A stretch of DNA of 64,000 nucleotides from Sphingobium sp. SCG-1 (GTDB taxonomy: Bacteria > Pseudomonadota > Alphaproteobacteria > Sphingomonadales > Sphingomonadaceae): positions 186,001-250,000 of the forward strand of contig NZ_CP026372.1 of assembly GCF_002953135.1 (NCBI RefSeq), in the 5' to 3' direction. The stretch's first letter is position 1, and each line of letters begins with the position of its first letter. A program made the position numbers and the translations under genes. Positions 41,965-50,388 of this stretch are shown here, piece after piece. The notes beneath the pieces were generated by a model. It saw nothing but the letters and a program-made list of their open reading frames with translations. It was not told the origin of the DNA and did no database searches.

Positions 41965-42762
41965 GTGGTAAAGAGCAGCTTGCATCGACTGCAGAATGGC
42001 TGGGCTGTTCAGGTTCGCGTTATCCACGCTTTGATGATCCGCGAGCTGATTACCCGCTTTGGACGTGAAAACATTGGCTTCCTATGGATAATGGCTGAAC
42101 CGCTGCTGTTCGCTGGGCTCGTTGGTGCTGTTTGGCACTACACGCACGGTTCAACTGAACATGGAGTGAGCGTGATCGCGTTCGTAGCCACAGGGTATAT
42201 CCCGATCACCTTGTTTCGACATGGCGTATCACGCAGCGTCTCGGTCTTCACAGCAAACCAAAGTTTGCTTTATCATCGTCAAATCAAAATAGTCGATTTC
42301 ATTCTAGCGCGATTCATAATCGAGGCTCTTGGCGGCATGATGGCGTATTTATTTATGGCCGTCGTTCTGATCGGCTTTGGTGAATTCCCGATCCCATCGG
42401 ACATCGGGCTTCTGATCGCCGGATGGTTCGTATACGCCTTTTTCTGCTTTTCCCTATGCCTCATCATTGCTCCGCTTTCAGAAGTGTCCGAAGTCATGGA
42501 AAAATTCATTCCTGTAATAACTTATATAATGATTCCTTTTTCTGGCCTATTCTACATGGTCTCTTGGGTAACCCCGGAGGCTAGGCAGTTTTTGCTCCTC
42601 TCACCCTTTGTGAACGGAATGGAAATGATGCGGAAGGGTATTTGGGGGGACGATGTAACGGCCTATTACAACATCTGGAATCCTATTGTCTGCTCAACCG
42701 TTGCAACTCTGATCGGTCTTATCCTTTGCCGTCGCGTCCGCCGCAAGCTAACGATCGAATGA
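41965..42762 (+). CDS. ABC-2 permease of capsule export (KpsM-like)
   Basis: The 265-residue protein has six hydrophobic helices of the ABC-2 type. It contains IRELITRFGRENIGFLWIMAEPLL, typical of KpsM/BexB/Wzm permeases, and GYIPITLFRHGVSRSV, with the KpsM-like region FIPVITYIMIPFSGLFYMV near the end. With the ATPase encoded by the next gene it would export a lipid-linked polysaccharide across the inner membrane. A GTG start at 41965 is used. Its stop overlaps the ATPase start by four bases (ATGA). Confidence 0.9.
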   Translation: MVKSSLHRLQNGWAVQVRVIHALMIRELITRFGRENIGFLWIMAEPLLFAGLVGAVWHYTHGSTEHGVSVIAFVATGYIPITLFRHGVSRSVSVFTANQSLLYHRQIKIVDFILARFIIEALGGMMAYLFMAVVLIGFGEFPIPSDIGLLIAGWFVYAFFCFSLCLIIAPLSEVSEVMEKFIPVITYIMIPFSGLFYMVSWVTPEARQFLLLSPFVNGMEMMRKGIWGDDVTAYYNIWNPIVCSTVATLIGLILCRRVRRKLTIE

Positions 42763-43406
42763 TCGTCTGCTCAAACCTGTCGAAATCCTATTCGCACGGC
42801 GGTAGAGAGAAGCACGTTTTTAAAGGCGTCAACCTTTCTATCGACCGGGGCGATCGCGTTGGACTTCTGGGTCGTAATGGCGCGGGCAAAAGCACATTGA
42901 TTAAACTGATAGGGGAGGTGGAGATGCCGTCCTCTGGCAAAATCTCTCGAAGCATGTCGGTATCTTGGCCGCTCGGTTTCGCGGGAGGTTTCCAGGGAAG
43001 TCTGACGGGCTTCGACAATGCCCGTTTCATATCGCGTATATATCAGCGAGAATTTTCCGACATTCGGCGCTTCGTGGAAGACTTCACCGAGTTGGGAAAG
43101 CAATTGCGAATGCCGGTAAAGACTTATTCATCCGGTATGCGCGCTCGTCTTGCGTTCGCTCTCTCTTTGGCAATTGAATTTGATTGTTATCTGATTGACG
43201 AGATAATCCTCGTCGGCGATCAGAACTTCCAACGAAAGTGCCAGGTCGAGATGTTTGACAAGCGTGAGGACAGATCAATGCTTGTGGCTTCACATAGCCC
43301 AGAATTCATCAGAGGCTTTTGCAATAAAGCTGTGGTCATTCATCAGGGACAAGCCACGATGTTTCATGATGTTAACGAAGCCGTCGAACTATACGCCAAC
43401 CTGTGA
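42759..43406 (+). CDS. ABC ATPase of capsule export (KpsT-like)
   Basis: The 215-residue protein has Walker A LGRNGAGKSTLIKLI, the KpsT-type Q-loop region WPLGFAGGFQGSLTG, a diverged signature YSSGMRARLAFALSLA and Walker B CYLIDEIILVGD. Length and the absence of a C-terminal sugar-binding domain match KpsT/BexA (not Wzt, which carries one). The start at 42759 is coupled to the permease stop; the frame is open further upstream only within the permease gene. It powers polysaccharide export with the KpsM-like permease. Confidence 0.92.
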   Translation: MIVCSNLSKSYSHGGREKHVFKGVNLSIDRGDRVGLLGRNGAGKSTLIKLIGEVEMPSSGKISRSMSVSWPLGFAGGFQGSLTGFDNARFISRIYQREFSDIRRFVEDFTELGKQLRMPVKTYSSGMRARLAFALSLAIEFDCYLIDEIILVGDQNFQRKCQVEMFDKREDRSMLVASHSPEFIRGFCNKAVVIHQGQATMFHDVNEAVELYANL

Positions 43407-43439
43407 TTGAGATGATCAAGTCTTCGATGCAATCTTAAA

Positions 43440-43672
43440 TACGACCTACCCGGACGGAGATGTTGAGGACCCGGAACCGGCGATCCGCGACGAACTGGTC
43501 ATGCACTAATGCGAGTTCCACCGCAGATTAGGCAACGCTTGTACCGGCGGTGCATCCGCGCCTCCACCGCTCGCTTACGGACCTTATGCGACCGTACCGT
43601 CAGGGCTTCCTGGCTGCAAGCCGCTGGGTTTCTTGCGGTTGATCATCACCCCGTGGCGGCGCAGCAGGTTCT
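43440..43672 (-). pseudogene. IS3-family (orfB) transposase remnant
   Basis: Read on the minus strand from 43672, pieces of an IS3-type OrfB appear in order but in different frames: LLRRHGVMINRKK first, then a scrambled stretch, then HDQFVADRRFRVLNI near 43500-43450. These match the segments before and within the DDE core of IS51-like transposases (LxRxGVMINRKKL ... RRFRxLN). Everything else of the element is gone. It abuts the IS5 remnant to its right. Confidence 0.6.
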
Positions 43673-43679
43673 CACTCCA

Positions 43680-43885
43680 GCTTTTCCAGCAGTATACAGT
43701 ATATTGTGTGGCCCATTTTGCCCAGCGCATCCCACCAACGCAGACCGTTCCGATTTACGAAGATGATCCAATTCAGGATCGGCCGATCATCGACCCGCAC
43801 TTACCTTGGCTCTTGGGGAAATACAGTCCCATACGCGCCATTTGTTCGCCCGTAGCCAATTCAGGCGTTCATACTCAATCTCCTC
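43680..43885 (-). pseudogene. IS5-family transposase remnant, N-terminal part
   Basis: On the minus strand one reads EQMARMGLYFPKSQGK from about 43850, then after a one-base shift VRVDDRPILNWIIFVNRNGL and RWWDALGKMGHTIY to about 43690. This is the N-terminal domain of an IS5 transposase, related to but not the same copy as the one at 38861. Only about 200 bases remain, joined directly to IS3-type debris. Together these fragments fill the 0.5 kb gap between the capsule exporter and the nucleotide-sugar genes. Confidence 0.7.
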
Positions 43886-43908
43886 GCGCAGCCGAATCAT
43901 TACGCAGC

Positions 43909-44820
43909 CTATCGATCAAGGGGTCCTGAGCCTAGCATCCATTCCAACGTATCATAAAAGGTGTAAGCCGGCCGCTGTCCGGTCATGTGCTCGATCTTGC
44001 TCCGGTCGCCCCAAAGCATCTTGACTTCATTCTGGCGAACAAAGGTAGGATTGACCGTAACTTCGAAATCAAGACCTGAGATGCTTTTTATCATCGAGAT
44101 CACTTCCAGCAGGGAATGGGGCTGGCCCGAGCAGATGTTGATAATCTGACCAATGGCTTCGGGTTCAGCCAGCAAGGCTGAATAGGCCAACACGACATCA
44201 CGTACGTCTGAAAAGTCGCGCGCTACGTCCAGATTACCCAATTCAATCGTCACGACCTTGCGGCGGACATGATCGACGATCTTGGGTATCACAAAATTGG
44301 TCGCCTGGCCGGCCCCGGTATAGTTGAATGGCCGCGCGATTATGATCGGTAACCGATCCTGATAAAGGCGGGCCACAAACTCCATCGCCAGCTTGCTGAC
44401 CGCATAATCATTGACGGGGTCAGGAATTGCAGCTTCATTTATCGCTCCGCTAACGCGATTACCGTAAATGTTGGCGCTGCTGGCGAGAAGCACTGCTTCA
44501 GCGCCGCCGGCGGCGCTGATCGCTTCCAGCAGATTGCGCGTACCCACGATGTTGATGCGGTATATGTCCTCGACGATGCCATGGGATACGAACGCGATGG
44601 CAGCAAGATGCACCACCTTCTCGGGTCGCACCATGGCGACAATGTTCTTTAGGGCCTGAGCATCGGTCAGATCGCATGTGTGAGATGCAGTCAGCCCCCC
44701 TACCGGAACCGTGATGGCACTGTGCGAGATACCGACGACTTCATGCCCCTGCTCCGCCAGCAATGCCGTCAGATGGCGCCCTGTAAAGCCGTCTACCCCG
44801 GTAACTAATATTCTGCTCAT
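43909..44820 (-). CDS. GDP-6-deoxy-4-keto-mannose reductase-like SDR (RMD type)
   Basis: The 303-residue protein is an extended short-chain dehydrogenase. It has the NAD(P) motif LVTGVDGFTGRHL, catalytic Ser in LLASSANIYG and YAVSK with Tyr/Lys. ARPFNYTGAGQATNFVIPKI is typical of RMD/GDP-4-keto-6-deoxy-D-mannose reductases. Next to gmd, it would reduce the Gmd product, giving GDP-D-rhamnose; a GDP-6-deoxy-D-talose synthase is an alternative. The ATG at 44818-44820 is preferred over the one two codons earlier because GGTGAG is then at a normal distance. Confidence 0.82.
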   Translation of the reverse strand: MSRILVTGVDGFTGRHLTALLAEQGHEVVGISHSAITVPVGGLTASHTCDLTDAQALKNIVAMVRPEKVVHLAAIAFVSHGIVEDIYRINIVGTRNLLEAISAAGGAEAVLLASSANIYGNRVSGAINEAAIPDPVNDYAVSKLAMEFVARLYQDRLPIIIARPFNYTGAGQATNFVIPKIVDHVRRKVVTIELGNLDVARDFSDVRDVVLAYSALLAEPEAIGQIINICSGQPHSLLEVISMIKSISGLDFEVTVNPTFVRQNEVKMLWGDRSKIEHMTGQRPAYTFYDTLEWMLGSGPLDR

Positions 44821-44904
44821 GGCCATCTCACCATAAATGATGATGCGACATCCTGGCGGCGGCACTCGCCGTCGGGTGTCAGGTTCCTTGCTCCCATAGG
44901 GGGA

Positions 44905-45939
44905 TCAGAAGGATGCGTTTACACTGTTCCGCACCAAGTCGGCATCGACCATCATCTTGCAAAGCTTTTCCAGTGTGGTTTCCGGTTTCCAGCCCAGCTT
45001 CTTGGTCGCCTTTTCAGGATTGCCTATGAGCAGATCGACTTCCGCAGGACGATAGAAGCGGGGATTGACACGCATCACAGTCTTGCCGGTGGCGGTATCG
45101 ATCGCGACTTCTTGGTCCTCCTTGCCGGAAAACTCGACGGCGATGTCAGCCGCCTTGAAAGCCATCTGCACGAAATCGCGGACGGTTTCGGTGCGGTTGG
45201 TCGCCAGCACATAGGTGTCAGGCTCGTCTGCCTGCAGCATTCGCCACATGCCCTCAACATATTCCTTCGCAAAGCCCCAGTCGCGCTTGGGATCAAGATT
45301 GCCCAGTTCCAAGCAGTCCAGCTTGCCCAGCTTCACCTTCGCGACGCTGTCGGTGATCTTGCGCGTCACGAACTCTCGACCGCGCAGCGGACTCTCATGG
45401 TTGAACAGGATGCCGCTACAACCGAAAATATCATAGCTCTCCCGATAGTTAACCGTGATCCAGTGGGCGTAGAGCTTGGCGACGCCATAAGGGCTACGCG
45501 GATAAAAAGGCGTGTCCTCGACCTGGGGAACAGCTTGGACCTTGCCGAACATTTCCGACGTGCTCGCCTGATAAAACCGGATCTTGGGATCGACGATCCG
45601 GATCGCCTCGAGGAGGTTGAGCGGCCCGATGCCCGTAATCTCGGCCGTCGTGACGGGTTGGTCGAAGGACACCCCGACAAAGCTCTGCGCGGCAAGGTTG
45701 TAGACTTCCGTGGCGCCAGCGGTCTGCAGAAGTCGAATACTGGACGACAGGTCAGTGAGATCATATTCGACCAGCGTTAGATTGGGGTGATTAGCAATGC
45801 CAACCTCTTCGATCCGCCAGAAGTTTACCGAACTCGTCCTGCGATATGTACCGTAAACCTTGTATCCCTTGCCCAGAAGCAGTTCAGCCAAATACGCTCC
45901 GTCCTGCCCGGAGATTCCCGTTACTATCGCAGTCTTCAT
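44905..45939 (-). CDS. gmd: GDP-mannose 4,6-dehydratase
   Basis: The 344-residue enzyme converts GDP-D-mannose to GDP-4-keto-6-deoxy-D-mannose. Diagnostic motifs are IVTGISGQDGAYLAELLL (NADP binding), YGTYRRTSS, the catalytic Thr in QASTSEMFGKV, YGVAKLYAHW (Tyr/Lys) and the loop FNHESPLRGREFVTRKIT. All key residues are present and the length is normal. The start at 45937-45939 has GAGGGAAAGT just upstream. It lies 84 bases upstream of the reductase gene on the same strand; together they define the sugar donor of the island. Confidence 0.95.
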   Translation of the reverse strand: MKTAIVTGISGQDGAYLAELLLGKGYKVYGTYRRTSSVNFWRIEEVGIANHPNLTLVEYDLTDLSSSIRLLQTAGATEVYNLAAQSFVGVSFDQPVTTAEITGIGPLNLLEAIRIVDPKIRFYQASTSEMFGKVQAVPQVEDTPFYPRSPYGVAKLYAHWITVNYRESYDIFGCSGILFNHESPLRGREFVTRKITDSVAKVKLGKLDCLELGNLDPKRDWGFAKEYVEGMWRMLQADEPDTYVLATNRTETVRDFVQMAFKAADIAVEFSGKEDQEVAIDTATGKTVMRVNPRFYRPAEVDLLIGNPEKATKKLGWKPETTLEKLCKMMVDADLVRNSVNASF

Positions 45940-46222
45940 ACTTTCCCTCATGTGGCACAAAAAGCCGGAATCAGGCCAAACAGCGCGAGCTGTGTCGTCG
46001 ATCTACCCGCCAGATGCAACTCTAACGACTAATGCGGTTCCAATTGCCTCGTGCTGAGGCGACGTCCAAATTCTTCTCGGCAAAACATAGCCAAGCACTG
46101 TGGGAATGCGGCTCAACGACTGCAAATCTCACTTAAAAAAGGCTCGGCGCGCGGCCTAACAGCTTTGCCGAAAATGGCATTGACGAGCAGTTCTGTACAG
46201 TCACAGCCAGCCGGGCGAAGAA

Positions 46223-47365
46223 TTAAACCGTCTGCGGCACCTTTGCAATGATGCCGAAGCAAGTGCTGGCATAGCCCGCAACTGCCGACTTAATATGTGC
46301 TGTGACAATTGATTGCTCCGCACTTTGCCCTTCCGGCCAGTGAGAACCATAAGGAGGAATATCGATGAAGCTGTCTAAAGGCTTGTTTCCGACAAAGAAA
46401 TCAAGAGGAAACACCTCGTATCCTCTATCTGTTAACTCGTCTGCCAATTGCGAAAAATGCTTTTTTTGGAAGAGAACGCATTGAGGATTGTTATCAATCG
46501 TCTGTTCATCATTGTTGAAATTGAATTCCGTCGTGTGTACAGAAATGCCTCCGGGTCGCAATGTCTTCATCGTATTAATGACAAAATCTAGCCCGTGACG
46601 AGTTGACCCAAGATGCTCCATCGAACATATGGACCAGCAAAAGTCATATTCAACAAGATCCGATGGTATTGAATTCATATTAACAAAGCGATGTTTGACA
46701 TGTTTATCAAAAATGGGGCGGTCAACCAAATCTTTCTTGAATGAAGACTCAAGCGTAGAGCTATGCTCGTTGCTATCGAGCCATCCGGCAGATTTGGCGA
46801 TTTCTGTCTCGAGGTCAGTCACTAGGGTGTCGATGCCCTGCGAAGCGAGATAACTGGCTATAGGCTCTTCTCCGCAACCAAATCCGAGCGCCCTAGCTCC
46901 AGGCCTAAGTAATCCGTGCTCATAGACCGCTTGTAGAACATAGGCATACTCCCACAGCTTCCTGTGAAAGATAACTGGAAGCTTGAGTTCGCCCAGCCAA
47001 TATGCCACCCAATCGCTTTCAAGATCCTCTTGGGTTGAAGGCTTCCAATTCAATCCAATGTGAGCGGGCTCGAGCCCATTGCGTATAGGCAGATCTGCGG
47101 CAAGCTGGATGGCCAATTGATATCCAAAATATTTCACAGTTTGTCGTAGCATGGCATAATCTTCAGGCGGAATCGCGACAGAACCTGACGAGACATTGTC
47201 CGAGAGCGCGGTATCCGTTCTCATCGGCGGTGTCTGCTCAGGGCCGCAGAAAGCCCGCTTGACCGATTCAATGACTGCGGGGAGGGCGTCTGCCGCTACT
47301 GTGTTGTTGGATAAGTACGACGAAAGAATTTGAGCAACCAAGGCATTAGAATCAGTCTCAGACAT
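46223..47365 (-). CDS. Methyltransferase with MucR/Ros-like N-terminal segment
   Basis: The 380-residue protein has two parts. Residues 8-43 (VAQILSSYLSNNTVAADALP and following) closely resemble the N-terminal oligomerisation region of MucR/Ros zinc-finger regulators, but no zinc finger follows. Residues ~130-380 are a class I methyltransferase: motif I LGFGCGEEPIASYL, an acidic end of strand 2 in LVTDLE, a substrate-pocket-like CSMEHLGSTRHGLDF and MKTLRPGG. It may methylate a sugar or a lipid-linked glycan end. Codon usage is less GC-rich than that of core genes. It lies about 280 bases upstream of gmd, which is on the same strand. Confidence 0.75.
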   Translation of the reverse strand: MSETDSNALVAQILSSYLSNNTVAADALPAVIESVKRAFCGPEQTPPMRTDTALSDNVSSGSVAIPPEDYAMLRQTVKYFGYQLAIQLAADLPIRNGLEPAHIGLNWKPSTQEDLESDWVAYWLGELKLPVIFHRKLWEYAYVLQAVYEHGLLRPGARALGFGCGEEPIASYLASQGIDTLVTDLETEIAKSAGWLDSNEHSSTLESSFKKDLVDRPIFDKHVKHRFVNMNSIPSDLVEYDFCWSICSMEHLGSTRHGLDFVINTMKTLRPGGISVHTTEFNFNNDEQTIDNNPQCVLFQKKHFSQLADELTDRGYEVFPLDFFVGNKPLDSFIDIPPYGSHWPEGQSAEQSIVTAHIKSAVAGYASTCFGIIAKVPQTV

Positions 47366-47568
47366 TCAATGTTCCAGTCCCACTTTCGAGAGCCACTCAA
47401 TATGGCTTCGAACCGTCTAACAAATAAGAAGTCTCTCGTGTTCGCGCGCATTCGCGACGCTTCGATACTATTCACCCCAGGACGGACAGCAAGTCAAGGT
47501 TGGAGAATTCCATCCCGCCTAGTGTGCCAAAGTAGTGATCGATCAACTTATACTGAGATATCAAACCA

Positions 47569-49476
47569 TTAATTGGCATCACATTCTACGCGATAATGCC
47601 GTCGGCCACTTTCAGTGCGCTGGGCGCGGATTTCTTCGACTAGCGCGGCTACCTGCGCGCTCAATTCCGCAAACCGGTTATTGAGATCAGCGATCTCCGT
47701 CGGGACCGAGCTTACAACGTTGGCGATAGCGCAAATCTGCCGTTCGCGGGCGTTGCTTCCTGTCGCATCGGTCAAGAGACGATAGATTGGGCCGAGCACC
47801 GGCAACTTTGCCAGGCGATAGCGCAAGATTGCTGTATCAAGACCGGGCAACAGCGCAGCCACTTGGCTACCTTCTTCCGAATTGCGCAATTCCATCAGGA
47901 CAGAAAGTTTGGGCCAGCCTGAGTGCAGGCGCGACAGATAGTGCCGGGCACCTTCGGCGTCCGGTTCCCTTTCAAGAATTGTCTTGTAGGCAGAGCCTAT
48001 GAATTCAGCATCATCACGGGCCAGCAAATCCGTAACGTTAACTGCTCGCATTGCCTCCTGCACCGCGATAACTCCCTCCCCGCCTTGATCAAAGAGCAAG
48101 CTTGCCCTCCATTCGTCCACCGCCTTTGCGTGGGCAATGAGGTGCTCATCGACTGATCGGCCAGTCAGCTTCGCGAGCCTCAAACCCAGCCTTCCCGGCC
48201 AACCGCGGATTGCTTTCGGGAAGGAAGTTAGCAACTCCACCGCTCGCCGAAGTTGGGCTTCGCGCCAATCGCTATGATTTTTCGACCTATCGACTTCAGC
48301 TTGTAGCCATCCGTTGTGCAGGATTGCCTGCTCATGAGCGTGATGCTGGGCTTCAATGCGTTTTTGCAGTAGGCCAAGCTCGAGCAATGTCGCTGCTAGC
48401 TTCTCTTCCTTCGCCACAAGAACCCGTCGAACGTCGGATAACGCATTTTCCCCAGCCGTTACCCGTGCTTCCAGGGCTGACGCGACTTTTTGAAGGGTAT
48501 CGCTGTGTGTTGCTTTGAGATCAGCGACCCATGCCGCATGCACAGCAGCGTCAGATTCGATCTGGCCCTTGAATGTAGCAGCTTCCAACTTGGCCTGATC
48601 GCGAGTTTCGGCAAGCGCATGCGCTTCCTGCCTCAAAGTCTCGATCTGGCCCTTGAATGCAGCAGCTTCCAACTCGGCCTGATCGCGAGTCTCGGCAAGC
48701 GCATGCGCTTGCTGCCGCAAGGTGGCAACCTCACGTTCGGCGCTGTCAAGTGTAGCGACGTTTTCGGCCACTAGCGCACGGGCCGTGAAATGAGACGAAG
48801 TAACGTTAATATCGTCGAAAATATTGGGACCTAACGCTAGGTGCTCGGCCCGCCTCGCGCACGATTCATGAACGAAATAGCGGCTCAGGCCGTCAAACAG
48901 CACATCGCGATAGCCACGACTCGTAACCAGATCGTGCCACTTAGAATCTGTACGATCCTGTGTTAATGGCGCCGTCGCTTCTATCACCAGAACTTCAGGT
49001 CGGGCGGGGTGCGCCCCCCAGCTGGCGAGCACATCCGACTCCATGCCTTCAACATCGATCTTCATCCAGTGCACTGGGTCAGTGCCCATCTGTTCGAAGA
49101 TATCGGCGAGGGTGATTGTTGGGACTATGATCTCGTGGCAGGGCCATCCCGCTTGAGCATGGCGTTCGGCAATATCCGCGCACCCTGTCGAAAGCCCGGT
49201 ATCCTCAATGCTCCAGAAGTGAAGCGATCCTGACGTCGTACTGACAGCTGCCGCGATCACCGTTTCATCCGGACGGGCTTTCCGCATCGCCTCAGTATAG
49301 GTCGGAGAGGCATCGACGTGAACGCCGCGCCAACCGAGTTGGTAAAAAGCCAAACTGACCGAGTCCAGCACAGGATCCTGGGATCCAATATCGAGGTACC
49401 GCCCGCGCTCAACATCAAAGAACGCGCGCCACAGCCGAACATCCTCGAAATTTTGAGCATAGCTGGTAAAACTCAT
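47569..49476 (-). CDS. FkbM methyltransferase with coiled coil and DUF4214 domain
   Basis: The 635-residue protein has an N-terminal FkbM methyltransferase domain (residues ~1-210; SYAQNFEDVRLWRAFF, YLDIGSQDPVLDSVSL, MKIDVEGMESDVL). A long heptad-rich coiled coil follows at ~240-400, with two tandem copies of a 28-residue unit (AHALAETRDQAELEAA and so on). A DUF4214-type domain lies at ~470-545 (FIGSAYKTILEREPDAEGAR). A second helical part ends near residue 630. The domain set suggests a methyltransferase tethered to a polymerising or capping complex, possibly as a chain-length ruler; that is inference. Confidence 0.82.
   Translation of the reverse strand: MSFTSYAQNFEDVRLWRAFFDVERGRYLDIGSQDPVLDSVSLAFYQLGWRGVHVDASPTYTEAMRKARPDETVIAAAVSTTSGSLHFWSIEDTGLSTGCADIAERHAQAGWPCHEIIVPTITLADIFEQMGTDPVHWMKIDVEGMESDVLASWGAHPARPEVLVIEATAPLTQDRTDSKWHDLVTSRGYRDVLFDGLSRYFVHESCARRAEHLALGPNIFDDINVTSSHFTARALVAENVATLDSAEREVATLRQQAHALAETRDQAELEAAAFKGQIETLRQEAHALAETRDQAKLEAATFKGQIESDAAVHAAWVADLKATHSDTLQKVASALEARVTAGENALSDVRRVLVAKEEKLAATLLELGLLQKRIEAQHHAHEQAILHNGWLQAEVDRSKNHSDWREAQLRRAVELLTSFPKAIRGWPGRLGLRLAKLTGRSVDEHLIAHAKAVDEWRASLLFDQGGEGVIAVQEAMRAVNVTDLLARDDAEFIGSAYKTILEREPDAEGARHYLSRLHSGWPKLSVLMELRNSEEGSQVAALLPGLDTAILRYRLAKLPVLGPIYRLLTDATGSNARERQICAIANVVSSVPTEIADLNNRFAELSAQVAALVEEIRAQRTESGRRHYRVECDAN
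48559..48726. repeat. Tandem pair of 84-base repeats inside the coiled coil
   Basis: Two near-identical 84-base units occupy 48559-48642 and 48643-48726, both beginning GATCTGGCCCTTGAATG. They encode the duplicated 28-residue coiled-coil unit of the FkbM protein. The period is a multiple of 3 and 7, so copy-number change would lengthen the coil without breaking the frame or the heptads. Confidence 0.85.
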
Positions 49477-50388
49477 ACTTTGATCACTCCGCAACCGCGC
49501 TGCTGGCGCACTCTTGCGCAAGGTGGATTTTTGTCCCCCTCATACGCACCGTCTGAACGCAAATGATGGACGCTCCCGCGATCCGGCATCGCCGGGCATC
49601 TAAGGCTTCTGCAGCGCCCGCCTTCCCGCATCGGAGAGTGATGCAAGCTGCAAAGCAGTCCCCAAGTCGGTTGACGCCGATGCGAATTCGGGCATCGCGA
49701 TGTCGTGATGATGCCACACCATACATCGCATTCTCCTCAAAGCCCTTGCCAGTGCAAGACTATTATCTCCGCTCCCGGTTGGACCGGCGAGCGTGCCTTG
49801 ACAAGACTCATTCTGGAAGTTGCGCAAATTCGTGCTGCCAAGATCGAAATCATCGCACCTAGGTCAAGCTGGCCTCAATCAGCCAATGCCTTAATTTGCG
49901 CCGTATCGAGGGAGGCCACGCCCGCACAAGTCGAGTGCTCAAACTGTCCGAACATTATTTGCCCTGCGAGCTGGCGCGAATTGCCTTCGCCGCTACGCTC
50001 TTCTAAGCATCGAGCATGGTTTGCCACAATTTTCGTCAACAGGAATTCATGAAGCGTCCTATTCCGATCCTGCTGGGCGCGTGCTCAACGCTTCCTTCAA
50101 GGGGGCCGATCGCCCGCGAGGTATTGCGAACATCGGCTGAAGACAAGCAGCTCGGATTGTCTGTTGTCTTTGCCAAGATCCTCCGATTCAGGCGGACGAG
50201 AAGGGCAACCTGGGTTTAGGTTTTCTGAACCGCCGTGCTTTTCGGCATCGGCCAGTGCTGGTCACTTGCCGGATACCGCGGTGAGCGGGGCAGTTGTTTC
50301 AAGTGTCATGAGGCGAGCTCGATCTGCCATTGTAGCGCGTTTATCAAAACAAGGTTAATCTCAACAGTTTTTATAACGGAGAAAAGAG
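49477..50388. other. Gene-free spacer with possible gene debris
   Basis: No intact gene with support was found in these 910 bases. A plus-strand frame between about 49750 and 50050 reads protein-like (TIISAPGWTGERALTRLILE, AKIEIIAPRSSW), but it has no proper start and no recognisable family, so it may be a decayed gene. The right end, from about 50340, is AT-richer and probably holds the promoter for the DUF4214 gene. Confidence 0.4.

Noticed and set aside
48559..48726. Possible CRISPR-like repeat array
   Set aside because: Only two adjacent 84-base units without spacers, lying inside a coding coiled coil. No CRISPR array was seen anywhere in the window.
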